This document shows positions 43,773 to 52,232 of a DNA stretch of 64,000 bases, piece by piece. The stretch is from Bacteroidia bacterium. GTDB taxonomy: Bacteria > Bacteroidota > Bacteroidia > Cytophagales > JAAEPT01. The stretch spans positions 1-64,000 of the forward strand of contig JAUIJC010000016.1 of assembly GCA_030431525.1 (NCBI GenBank), in the 5' to 3' direction. The notes below the pieces were generated by a model that was given only the letters and a program-made list of their open reading frames with translations, made no database searches and was not told where the DNA came from. Position 1 is the stretch's first letter; each line of letters begins with the position of its first letter. Position numbers and translations under genes: made by a program.

Positions 43773-45002
43773 TTAGTGATGATGCCCATGCCCAGCCTCG
43801 CTCTTCTTCATTTCCGCAAGTAGCTGATAAGCATTATTCAAGGTAATCTTTGAGGAATCAGGGAATTCCTCCAGTGGATTGATGGCCACCCAGCCTTGGT
43901 CTTTTTGGGCGAGCACTACTTTTAAAGGCTTGAAGTGAAACTCAGCATCACTCTTTTTCTCCAACACAAAAATGAAATAGGTGTCGCCTTGCTCCACTAT
44001 GGCTTCTTGGGGAACGGCAAGCACACTGTCCTCAGCAATTTCGATTCGACCTTCGATGAATGTTCCAGAGAGGAGTTCCTCACTGTTGTTCACGATTTCG
44101 GCGTGGATGTGCACAGCTTTGGATTCCTCTTCGAAGACCTTGCCCACGGAATAGATGCTTGCCACATATTCCTGCCTTGAGGCATTGGTTTGGAAGCGCA
44201 CCTTTTGCCCGATTTTCACCTTTGGGGCGTCTTGCTCAAATACCATTAAATCGGCGTGGATATGGTGGTTGTTGACCACATCAAAAAGATGCTGTCCGGG
44301 CTGGATGTATTGACCAGTATTTACCTCCACTTTTTTAATGTATCCCTCGATAGGCGAATAGATGGGGGCTTTGGAATCGATTTTTCCGGACTCAACGCGA
44401 CTTGGGCTAATCCGAATCAGTTCAAGCTTGGCTTTCAGTCCAGCCACCTTTGCGCGAAGCGACTGATATTCCGAAGTGATGCGTTGTGACTCTCTTCCAG
44501 AGGTAGCCTTTTTCTCCAAAAGGGCTCTTTGCCTTTGGTATTCAGTCTCTAAAAATTTCAGTTGGGAAAGGGCTTCTTGGTAGTCGGCTTGGAGGTCTAC
44601 GATTTTGGGGTCGGAAACATAGGCCAAAAGCTGTCCCTTTTTGACTTTATCGCCCTCAATGATTTTGATGTTCGTCACGCTTCCTTGGATGAAGGAACTG
44701 ATGGACGCTTCATTTTGCGGGGGAACTTCCAACCTTCCTGTGGCGGAAATGGTGGCCGAAATATTTCGGTATTCAGCCGTGCCGATTTTCAAGCCCAAAA
44801 CCTTGGCTTGGCGAGCGCTCAAGTGGACTTCGTTTTCGTCATGATGTTCGGCTTCCTCTCCGTGTTGATGGCCGTGTTCATCGTGATGCTCCTTGTGTTC
44901 GTTGTGCTCTGAATTTCCATGGTCATGGTCGCCGTGGTTTTCTTGGGAGTTGCAGGAAAACAGAGAGAGGGCAAGGGCGAAAACAAGCAGGTTTTTATTC
45001 AT
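43773..45002 (-). CDS. Heavy-metal RND periplasmic adaptor lipoprotein (CzcB/CusB-like)
   Basis: The 409-residue protein has a lipobox, SLFSC (Cys17), so it is lipid-anchored. Residues about 22-55 are His-rich (repeats of HDH, HEHK and HGHQH) and the C-terminus ends in HGHHH, both plausible metal-binding tails. The core has lipoyl halves (SSFIQGSVTNIKIIEGDKVK and APIYSPIEGYIKKVEVNTG), a helical hairpin of about 90 residues and a beta-barrel. It should connect the RND pump encoded upstream to the outer membrane channel. Zn, Co, Cd or Cu/Ag cannot be told apart by eye. Confidence 0.9.
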   Translation of the reverse strand: MNKNLLVFALALSLFSCNSQENHGDHDHGNSEHNEHKEHHDEHGHQHGEEAEHHDENEVHLSARQAKVLGLKIGTAEYRNISATISATGRLEVPPQNEASISSFIQGSVTNIKIIEGDKVKKGQLLAYVSDPKIVDLQADYQEALSQLKFLETEYQRQRALLEKKATSGRESQRITSEYQSLRAKVAGLKAKLELIRISPSRVESGKIDSKAPIYSPIEGYIKKVEVNTGQYIQPGQHLFDVVNNHHIHADLMVFEQDAPKVKIGQKVRFQTNASRQEYVASIYSVGKVFEEESKAVHIHAEIVNNSEELLSGTFIEGRIEIAEDSVLAVPQEAIVEQGDTYFIFVLEKKSDAEFHFKPLKVVLAQKDQGWVAINPLEEFPDSSKITLNNAYQLLAEMKKSEAGHGHHH

Positions 45003-45026
45003 GGGAGAGGCTGAGTTGGGATGTTG

Positions 45027-45126
45027 AATTAACCACGGAGAAAGGGAGGGAAGGGGCAGAGAACTGTTTCGGTTGAGAAATTTCGAATAATTAGGGTCTC
45101 CTTTTCTCCATTTCTCCGTGGTTGAG
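45027..45126. repeat. ACCACGG-type inverted-repeat element, copy 3
   Basis: ACCACGGAGAAAGGGAGG (from 45032) faces TCTCCATTTCTCCGTGGTT (ending about 45122) across about 60 bases. It lies between the adaptor gene and the RND gene, inside what should be one operon. Confidence 0.88.
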
Positions 45127-45148
45127 AAAATGACTCCTTTGCGAGGTG

Positions 45149-48100
45149 CTATTGAGTGAGGTACTCAAGTTCCACCAAGGCCATCAAGTAGTTCTGCAAC
45201 ACATCCAAGTATTTCTGTTGGGTGACCAATGAGTTCTGGGTGTTCAGCAAATGGTTATTCAAACTGATGGCGCCCAGCTCATAGGAATTAGCCGAGGCTT
45301 CCAGCTGTTCTTGGGCTAAAGGGAGCGCCTGTTCTTGGAAGAAGGCCAAACTCATTTCCCACTTTTGAAAGTTTAGGACGGCCACCTGAAGGCGGGCATT
45401 GGCTTCGAGCTTTCGCGCCTCAAGGTTTTGCAAAGCAATTTCTTGAGCCACTTGGCTGGCCTGAATTCGGGCGCCTTGGCCAGTGAACAACGGGAAGTTT
45501 ACGCCAGCCTGAAAGTTGTGGAAACCATACACTTTTTGGACGCGCTCCACGCCGTACTGAATGTTAAAGGTCGGTAGGCGATTGGCTTTTTGGCGGTCAA
45601 TGTTTTCAATGTTTACCGCCAATTCTTGGTTGGCTGTCGCCAAAAGCGGGTGTTCCATCGAAATGCTGTCCGCCCAGTTAAGGTGATGGCTTTTCGTCAA
45701 CAGGCTATCATTCATTGGTGTCGGGATAAAAGCCGAATCCGTTCCCAGCCATTGGTTCAGCTGAACCACGCGGATGAGCAAATCCTGCTGGCTTTGTTGC
45801 TTGTAAAGCTTCATCCGCATCAAGCGGTTTCTGGCCTCGAGCATCTCCAAATCCGAAATGCTCTGTTGCTCAAAGCGTGCTTCCAACGTGCTGAGCCATT
45901 GGCCAACCAAGCTGTCGCGCTCACTCCAAATCTCCAAACTACGCTGGGCCACATGCGCTGAATACCAGCGTTCTTTCACCACTTTTTCGATTTCCCTTTC
46001 GGTGAGTTGCGCCTGAAGCGATGCCAACTGGCGTTGGGATTCCAACCATTCCTTTCTGGAATTGATGCCCAACAATTGCATCTGATTTTGCTGAATACCC
46101 GCCAAAATAAAGAGGTTGATGCCCTGTCGGCTGATTTCATCCGCGCTGGTGAACAGGGTGGTGTTACCCAGATTGACGGCGGTTTGTTTGAGTTCATCTC
46201 GCCGTTCAATCTCAAGCTGTTTTGCCTTGAGTTGTGGATGCGTTTTGGAACGGGAAATGGCTTCCTCCAATGAAATTTCAGGAAGCTTGCCGAGGTCTTG
46301 GGCTTGGCCCTGTTGAGGAATCAAACCAATGGAAGCAACCAAAAGAAGGGTGAGGGCAGTAGCCACAGTCGTCATTCCTTTGGAAGTTGAATCCTTCGGC
46401 TTTTCCGCCATCCACCATTTATAAAGCACAGGAATCACGAATAGGGTAAGCAATGTGGAGGTAAACAATCCGCCAATGACCACCGTGGCCAGCGGACGCT
46501 GAACTTCGGCGCCAGCGGTGTTGGACAGGGCCATGGGCAGAAAGCCGAGAATATCCGTGGAGGCGGTCAACATAATGGGGCGGATGCGTCGCTTACTTCC
46601 TTCGATGATGAGTTGGAGCAAGCTCAGTTTTCCTTCTTCTTTCAATTCATTAAAACCGTTGATTAGTACTAAGCCATTAAGCACCGCCACACCGAATAGC
46701 ACAATGAAGCCAATGCCTGCCGAAATACTGAAGGGCATATCCCGAAGCCACAGGGCATAAATGCCACCAATGGAGGCCAGCGGAATGGAAACGAAGATAA
46801 TCAGTGATTGTTTAAAGGACTTTAGGGCCAAGAAAATCAGCAGGAATATCACGCCCAAGGCCAAGGGAATCACCAATTGAAGGCGGTCTTTGGCGCGCTC
46901 CAAGTTTTCGAAAGCTCCGCCATATTGAATGGAATAGCCAGCAGGAAGTTGGAGTTTTTCTTCCAATACTTTTGAGATGTCTTTGATGACGGATTCCACA
47001 TCTCGCCCACGGACGTTGACGCCCACATACACCCGACGGCGTGTGTTGTCTCGGCTGATTTGCATCGGTCCCGTTTGGTAGCGGATGGTAGCCACCTCGC
47101 GCAATGGAATTTGTTGGCCGTTGGGTAGGGGAAGGTAGAGGTTTCGCAGGTTGTCAATGTCCTGACGGTAATGGTGATCAAGGCGGACTACCAAATCAAA
47201 CTTCCGTTCGCCTTCAAAAATTTCTCCTGCTTTCCCTCCTGCAAATGCGGTATTGATCAAATCATTTAGGTCGTCGATGTTCAATCCGTAGCGCGCGATT
47301 TGGTCGCGGTTGTATTTTACTGTGAGCTGTGGCAAGCCAAGTGTCGCTTCCGCTCGAAGGTCGCCCACGCCTTCAACCCCAGCAATGAGCTTTTGAATTT
47401 CATCGGCTTTTAAGGCTAATATTTCCAAATCCTCTCCGAAAACTTTGATGGCAATATCTTCCCGAACGCCTGTCAGCAATTCATTAAAGCGCATCTCTAT
47501 GGGTTGGCTAAATTCAAAACTCAAACCAGTCAAGCCACTTAAGCTTTTTTCTATTTTTTCAATAAGCTCTTCTTTGGTTTCCGCAGATTCCCATTCGTCT
47601 TGAGGTTTTAGAATGGCAAAGCAATCCGCCAAATCCATCGGCATTGGGTCAGTGGGTACATCCGCCACGCCAATTTTGCTAATCACATGCTCGATTTCGG
47701 GGAACTCAGCTTTCAGGATTTTCTCCACTTCGGTGGTGGCCTTCACACTTTCCGTCAGGGAACTACCTGATTTGAGCATGACGTGAAATGCCAAGTCGCC
47801 TTCGTCCAGTTTCGGGATGAACTCACCACCCATTTGCCTGAAAATGGCTACCGAAGAGGTGAACATGATGAAAGCACCTATCAAAATGTAGCTGGTGTTT
47901 TTCAAGGCATTTTCCAACATTGGACCATACAGCTTGACGAACCAGTTGTTGATGCGGTCACCAATATTCTGCTTCTCAGTTTTTGAAACCCGAAGGAAAA
48001 GTGCTGAAATGACAGGAACCCAAGTGAGGCAGAGTACGATGGCGCCAATCATGGCAAAGCTGAAGGTCAGCGCCATGGGCTTAAACATTTTGCCTTCTAC

Positions 48101-49510
48101 ACCTTCGAGGGCAAGAATTGGCAGGAAAACCATCAGGATAATCAATTGCCCGAAAAAGGCTGAACCCATCATTTTTTGGGAAGAGGAAATGACTTCTTCG
48201 TCCGATGGGCGAATGTGTTTGTCCTGATGGTTTAGGCTGGAAACTCGGGTGACGATGGCAAAAACAGTGGCCTCTACAATGATGACAGCGCCGTCCACGA
48301 TAATGCCGAAGTCAATGGCGCCAAGGCTCATTAAGTTGGCGGACACCCCGAAGAGTTTCATCAGCAAAAAGGCGAACAATAAGGAAAGCGGAATGGTGGA
48401 GGCCACAATCAGTCCGCTTCGCCAGTTGCCGAGCAATAGAATCAAGACGAAGATGACAATCAAACCGCCTTCGGCAAGGTTGCGTTTTACGGTGCTGGTG
48501 GTATGCTCAATCAGTTTGCTTCGGTCCAAGAATGGTTCGATTTGCACACCCTCGGGAAGTGTTTTGTTGATTTGCGCCATTCGGGTTTTTACCCGTTCAA
48601 TCACCCCGTTCGAGTTTTCACCTTTGAGCATCATCACCATCCCTCCAACGGTTTCACCTTCCCCGTCTTTGGTGATGGCGCCAAAGCGTAAGGCTTTGCC
48701 AAAGCGAACCGTCGCCACATCCCGAATTTTGATTGGCACCCCATTGCGATGGGCCACCACAATCAGCTCAATGTCGCTAATGCTTTCCGCCAATCCTTCG
48801 CCACGGATAAACTGGGCTTGGCTCGCATGTTCGATATAGGCGCCACCGCTGTTGGCGTTGTTGGATTCAAGCGCCCGAAAAATATCGTGGATGGTCACGT
48901 TCACCGCCCTTAGGCGTTCAGGGGAAATGGCCACCTCATATTGGCGGGTCTGCCCTCCAAAGCCGTTCACTTCCACCACGCCAGACACCAAGGCCATCTG
49001 GCGTTTGACAATCCAGTCCTGAATTTCACGGAGTTTGCTCGGAGTGAACTCAGCTTTATGGTCAGGATCGACTTTTAAGGTGTATTGGTAAATCTCGCCC
49101 AAACCCGTGGTGATGGGGCCGATAGAAGGCTGACCGAAGTGTGCTGGGATTTCTTGGCGGACCTCTTCCAGCTTTTCCGTCACCAACTGGCGTGGGAGGT
49201 AGGTGCCAATTTCGTCCTTGAAAACAACCGTGACAATGGAAAGCCCCGAGCGGGAAACCGAGCGAACTTCGGTCATGTCGGGCAGGTTGGCCACGGCCAT
49301 TTCCACGGGGTAGGTGATAAAGCGTTCGACGTCCTCGGTGCCCAAGTCTGGCGCTTGGGTGATGATCTGCACCTGATTGTTGGTGATGTCAGGAACGGCG
49401 TCCAGCGGTACACTCCTCATCGCCCAAAGACCACCCAAAAACAGTCCGAGCGTCAGCAGACAGATGATGGTTTTGTTTCGGACAGAAAAGGCGATAAGGG
49501 CGTTGATCAT
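45149..49510 (-). CDS. CzcA/CusA-type RND efflux pump fused to a TolC-like channel domain
   Basis: The 1453-residue protein has an HME-type RND transporter in residues about 1-1040: GAIDFGIIVDGAVIIVEA in TM4 carries the DFGxxxDGA signature of heavy-metal pumps, followed by the second six-helix half (PIMLTASTDILGFLPMAL). After about residue 1046 comes a second signal-peptide-like segment (TALTLLLVASIGLIPQQGQAQ) and about 380 residues of TolC/CzcC type (ISLEEAISRSKTHPQLKAK; LLNTQNSLVTQQKYLD). The pump takes metal ions from periplasm or cytoplasm and the TolC part would form the outer membrane exit. Such fusions occur in Bacteroidota, but one chain spanning both membranes is odd, so cleavage at the internal AQA site or an internal start at about residue 1046 is plausible. 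Confidence 0.92.
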   Translation of the reverse strand: MINALIAFSVRNKTIICLLTLGLFLGGLWAMRSVPLDAVPDITNNQVQIITQAPDLGTEDVERFITYPVEMAVANLPDMTEVRSVSRSGLSIVTVVFKDEIGTYLPRQLVTEKLEEVRQEIPAHFGQPSIGPITTGLGEIYQYTLKVDPDHKAEFTPSKLREIQDWIVKRQMALVSGVVEVNGFGGQTRQYEVAISPERLRAVNVTIHDIFRALESNNANSGGAYIEHASQAQFIRGEGLAESISDIELIVVAHRNGVPIKIRDVATVRFGKALRFGAITKDGEGETVGGMVMMLKGENSNGVIERVKTRMAQINKTLPEGVQIEPFLDRSKLIEHTTSTVKRNLAEGGLIVIFVLILLLGNWRSGLIVASTIPLSLLFAFLLMKLFGVSANLMSLGAIDFGIIVDGAVIIVEATVFAIVTRVSSLNHQDKHIRPSDEEVISSSQKMMGSAFFGQLIILMVFLPILALEGVEGKMFKPMALTFSFAMIGAIVLCLTWVPVISALFLRVSKTEKQNIGDRINNWFVKLYGPMLENALKNTSYILIGAFIMFTSSVAIFRQMGGEFIPKLDEGDLAFHVMLKSGSSLTESVKATTEVEKILKAEFPEIEHVISKIGVADVPTDPMPMDLADCFAILKPQDEWESAETKEELIEKIEKSLSGLTGLSFEFSQPIEMRFNELLTGVREDIAIKVFGEDLEILALKADEIQKLIAGVEGVGDLRAEATLGLPQLTVKYNRDQIARYGLNIDDLNDLINTAFAGGKAGEIFEGERKFDLVVRLDHHYRQDIDNLRNLYLPLPNGQQIPLREVATIRYQTGPMQISRDNTRRRVYVGVNVRGRDVESVIKDISKVLEEKLQLPAGYSIQYGGAFENLERAKDRLQLVIPLALGVIFLLIFLALKSFKQSLIIFVSIPLASIGGIYALWLRDMPFSISAGIGFIVLFGVAVLNGLVLINGFNELKEEGKLSLLQLIIEGSKRRIRPIMLTASTDILGFLPMALSNTAGAEVQRPLATVVIGGLFTSTLLTLFVIPVLYKWWMAEKPKDSTSKGMTTVATALTLLLVASIGLIPQQGQAQDLGKLPEISLEEAISRSKTHPQLKAKQLEIERRDELKQTAVNLGNTTLFTSADEISRQGINLFILAGIQQNQMQLLGINSRKEWLESQRQLASLQAQLTEREIEKVVKERWYSAHVAQRSLEIWSERDSLVGQWLSTLEARFEQQSISDLEMLEARNRLMRMKLYKQQSQQDLLIRVVQLNQWLGTDSAFIPTPMNDSLLTKSHHLNWADSISMEHPLLATANQELAVNIENIDRQKANRLPTFNIQYGVERVQKVYGFHNFQAGVNFPLFTGQGARIQASQVAQEIALQNLEARKLEANARLQVAVLNFQKWEMSLAFFQEQALPLAQEQLEASANSYELGAISLNNHLLNTQNSLVTQQKYLDVLQNYLMALVELEYLTQ

Positions 49511-49726
49511 TGGACGTAATGTAAGTCTTTTGGCGAATCTAAGTTAAAATTTAGACAACTCTAAATATGGAAATGGGCTGAACAAAGACTCGGATAGGTG
49601 AATGGGGAAATCATTGCTGGAATTTCCCTGTTTTCTTTCTGTGTAATTTCTCGAAAAAAATACAGGAAATGTTACTTGGGTGAGTCTAATCACAGACTTC
49701 AGAGCGAAAATGAAGTATAATGCAGT

Positions 49727-50053
49727 ATGTTGAAGAAGTTGATTAAAAAATTGATGGGGCTGGACACCGATTTAAGGGAGGTATTGGCCCGAAATCCACG
49801 CATCATTGATGTCCGAATTCCTGAGCAGTTTTCGGCGGAACATATTGATGGCGCCGAGAATCTGCCTTTGGCTACCTTGGATAAACACTTGCCGAATTGG
49901 AAGGATGATAGGCCAGTGGTGGTGTATTGCAACCGTGGCGTTCAAAGCGGAATGGCGATGCGCAAAATGAAGAAATTCGGTATTGAGGTTTATAATGGTG
50001 GGGCTATCGGTTCACTGAGAAATCAGCTTTCGCGAAGGGCAGGTAATGCTTGA
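49727..50053 (+). CDS. Small rhodanese-domain protein
   Basis: The 108-residue cytoplasmic protein is a single rhodanese domain. The active-site loop is VVVYCNRGVQS, with the persulfide Cys and a GVxS ending. DVRIPEQFSAEHIDGAENLP is the CH2A-type entry block. These domains carry sulfane sulfur. The gene runs divergent from the metal efflux gene and is followed by a dispersed repeat element and a second rhodanese gene. Confidence 0.88.
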   Translation: MLKKLIKKLMGLDTDLREVLARNPRIIDVRIPEQFSAEHIDGAENLPLATLDKHLPNWKDDRPVVVYCNRGVQSGMAMRKMKKFGIEVYNGGAIGSLRNQLSRRAGNA

Positions 50054-50056
50054 ATT

Positions 50057-50235
50057 TACCACGGAGAACACGGAGGAATGGAGGTAAGGAGGCTACCTAC
50101 TCCAATGATGTCAACTTAAGAGTGGGGCTAAACGCCCCACTCTGATATATTTCGCCCTTACAGGGCTCTCAGGATTGGATAGCGGACATCTTTCCTAAGC
50201 CTCCTTTTCTCCTTTCCTCTGTGCTCTCAGTGGTT
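50057..50235. repeat. ACCACGG-type inverted-repeat element, copy 4, with another repeat inside
   Basis: The left arm ACCACGGAGAACACGGAGG (from 50058) pairs with CCTCTGTGCTCTCAGTGGT (ending near 50234). Between them lies a complete copy of the 19.2-kb repeat core (50110-50190), so one element sits inside the other. Confidence 0.82.
50110..50190. repeat. Dispersed intergenic repeat, copy B (nested)
   Basis: The reverse complement matches 19168-19270: GCCCTGTAAGGGCGAAATAT, ATCAGAGTGGGGCG and the TTAAGTTGACATCA end. Its own hairpin is AGTGGGGC/GCCCCACT (50120-50141). It is nested in the ACCACGG-type element. Confidence 0.8.
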
Positions 50236-50259
50236 CTAAAAACTCTCCTGTGGCAAACT

Positions 50260-50293
50260 CACACTGCCAAAGCCTCCGGCTGTTGGCAGGTGA
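50260..50293. repeat. GCCAAAG palindrome, copy 1
   Basis: CTGCCAAAGCC-TCC-GGCTGTTGGCAG folds as a near-perfect stem. It lies 43 bases before the lipoprotein rhodanese start. Four more copies are at 50845, 50908, 51944 and 52003. Confidence 0.85.
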
Positions 50294-50336
50294 CAGCCTA
50301 CGTAAACACAGTCAGTATTATTTCTCCTAGTAAAAA

Positions 50337-50834
50337 ATGAAGTGGTTAAAATTTTCCCTCTTAGCAGTTTTCTTGTCGGGTTTTACCTCCTGTGCCAAAA
50401 GCAATAATCGGGTAGGGAGCAAGGCATTTGCCACCTTGCTGGACACCATGCTGTCTCATTCCGTCACGGAGATTGACGTGAAGGAGGCCGTCGCATTGCC
50501 TGATGATGTGATTTTTCTGGATGCAAGGGCCAAGGAGGAGTTTGCCGTGAGTCATATCAAGGGTGCCATTTGGGCCGATGGCAATGAGCTCCAGACGCTG
50601 GACAAGAACAAAACGATTATCGTCTACTGTTCTATCGGTGTGCGCAGTGAGCATCTCACCAAGAAATTGAAGGATGCAGGTTTCACCGACGTGAGGAATT
50701 TATATGGTGGCATTTTCGAATGGGTGAACCAAGGGCATCCTGTTTACCATGAGGGTGAGGAAACTCAAAAAGTGCATGCCTATAATAAGACTTGGGGGAT
50801 TTGGTTGGAGAAGGGGGAGAAGGTTTATAAGTGA
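50337..50834 (+). CDS. Rhodanese-domain lipoprotein
   Basis: The 165-residue protein has a signal peptide ending in the lipobox FTSC (Cys19), so the domain is outside the cytoplasm. The rhodanese part has FLDARAKEEFAVSHIKGA and an active-site loop VYCSIGVRSE, with the expected Cys near 102. The C-terminal 30 residues (YNKTWGIWLEKGEKVYK) extend beyond the usual domain. It may hold or pass sulfane sulfur in the periplasm. The gene is flanked on both sides by dispersed palindromic repeats. Confidence 0.88.
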   Translation: MKWLKFSLLAVFLSGFTSCAKSNNRVGSKAFATLLDTMLSHSVTEIDVKEAVALPDDVIFLDARAKEEFAVSHIKGAIWADGNELQTLDKNKTIIVYCSIGVRSEHLTKKLKDAGFTDVRNLYGGIFEWVNQGHPVYHEGEETQKVHAYNKTWGIWLEKGEKVYK

Positions 50835-50844
50835 GATTGAGGAG

Positions 50845-50942
50845 CACCTCTGCCAACAACCAGAGGCTTTGGCAGTAGGTTTTCTTTAGGAGCGTGATTT
50901 AAAGAGTTCACACTGCCAAAGCCTCTGGCTGTTGGCAGGTGA
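50845..50942. repeat. Inverted pair of GCCAAAG palindromes (copies 2 and 3)
   Basis: Copy 2 (50845-50876, minus) and copy 3 (50908-50941, plus) face each other around 31 bases. Copy 3 ends 11 bases before the start codon of the hydroxylase-family gene, so its hairpin would lie in the ribosome-binding region of the mRNA. Confidence 0.85.
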
Positions 50943-50952
50943 AAAAGTAATC

Positions 50953-51873
50953 ATGGAAAAGTATCTGGACATAGCGGTTTCGGCCTATTCAGGCTACTGG
51001 AATTACTTGGTGGGGGAAGTGCTCAATCCAAGTTGGACCAACTGGTTCTATTGGCTGACGGGACTTTCCTTGTTGGTGTGGGGCTTGGAAATCGCCTTTC
51101 CTTGGCGCAAGCAACAATCCATCATCCGCAAGGACTTTTGGCAAGACCTGTTCTACCTCTACTTCAATTTCTTTCTCTTTTCCCTGATTGGCTACAATGC
51201 CATTTCCAATGTGGCCGTGGTGGCTTTCAATGATTTCCTTGGCTTGTTCGGCATCAAGAATTTGATGGCGATTCAGGTGGGAACATGGCCAAAATGGGGG
51301 CAATTGCTTCTCCTTTTTGTCTTGGCGGATTTCATCCAATGGAACACTCACAGGCTATTGCACCGGTTCGATTTTCTCTGGAAGTTCCATAAGCTTCATC
51401 ATTCAGTGACGGAAATGGGCTTTTCCGCTCATTTGCGTTTCCATTGGATGGAAACCATCCTTTATAAAAGCATCCAATACATTCCCTTGGCCATGATTGG
51501 ATTCGGCATTGAGGATTTCTTCTTGGTGTATCTCTTCACGGTGGTTATCGGGCATTTGAACCATGCCAACTTGAACTGGTCTTATGGGCCATTCAAATAC
51601 ATTTTTAACAATCCGCGGATGCACCTGTTACATCATGCTGTGGACTTGCCTGAAAACCATCGCTACGGCGCCAACTTTGGGTTGACGCTAAGCATTTGGG
51701 ATTACTTGTTCGGCACGGCCTATACCTTGGAGGGCGATGGAAATGTGCCCGTAGGTTTGTCCGATCAGAAGGATTTTCCAGAGGATACTTGGGAGCAGAT
51801 GTGGTATCCGTTTCATGGGGAATCGGAGGAAGAGGTGTTGGATTCTTCTGAGGGGAGACGGGTGGTTAGGTAG
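50953..51873 (+). CDS. Fatty-acid-hydroxylase-superfamily (sterol-desaturase-like) membrane protein
   Basis: The 306-residue protein is polytopic. The di-iron His motifs are present: THRLLHRFDFLWKFHKLHHS, then HLNHANLNW, then MHLLHHAVDLPENHRYG. This is the hydroxylase/desaturase pattern for an integral-membrane oxidase acting on a lipid substrate. The lipid cannot be named. The ATG at 50953 is preferred over an in-frame start inside the palindrome at 50932. Acidic residues end the protein. It is flanked by repeats at both ends. Confidence 0.88.
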   Translation: MEKYLDIAVSAYSGYWNYLVGEVLNPSWTNWFYWLTGLSLLVWGLEIAFPWRKQQSIIRKDFWQDLFYLYFNFFLFSLIGYNAISNVAVVAFNDFLGLFGIKNLMAIQVGTWPKWGQLLLLFVLADFIQWNTHRLLHRFDFLWKFHKLHHSVTEMGFSAHLRFHWMETILYKSIQYIPLAMIGFGIEDFFLVYLFTVVIGHLNHANLNWSYGPFKYIFNNPRMHLLHHAVDLPENHRYGANFGLTLSIWDYLFGTAYTLEGDGNVPVGLSDQKDFPEDTWEQMWYPFHGESEEEVLDSSEGRRVVR

Positions 51874-51882
51874 GAGGATTTT

Positions 51883-52099
51883 TAAACCACGGAGAAAGGG
51901 AGGTAGGGAGACGCACTAATGTTCGCTGAATTTGCTTCGGCTGTCACCTGCCAACAGCTGGAGGCTTTGGCAGTGTGATATTTCCCACAGAGCTATTGTT
52001 TGTATCACACTGCCAAAGCTTTCAGCTGTTGGCAGGTGATACAAACAATAGCTCTTTTAAATTCTAACCTGCTCCTTTTCTCCCTTTCTCCGTGGTTAA
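51883..52099. repeat. ACCACGG-type inverted-repeat element, copy 5, with GCCAAAG pair inside
   Basis: ACCACGGAGAAAGGGAGG (from 51886) faces CTCCCTTTCTCCGTGGT (ending about 52097). Inside is a pair of GCCAAAG palindromes (51944-51980 and 52003-52041) with further arms AGAGCTATTGTTTGTATCAC and GTGATACAAACAATAGCTCT. A lone right-arm copy, CTCCGTGGTTAA, follows at about 52157-52168. Together these fill the 359-base gap before xseA. Confidence 0.85.
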
Positions 52100-52232
52100 T
52101 ATACCCTCATTCCCCATACTTTTTTACGCGAACTGTGCGCCTCCCTTTCTCCCAACCTCCGTGGTTAACCTTTCATCATGACGTTCTTTGTAGCCATTTC
52201 CTCTAACTTTGCCCTTCCACAACCTTCCCCAA

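Noticed and set aside
50845-52041. Integron attC-type array
   Set aside because: The palindromes lie around core genes such as xseA and the hydroxylase, without a tandem cassette layout, an integrase, or the attC core sites.
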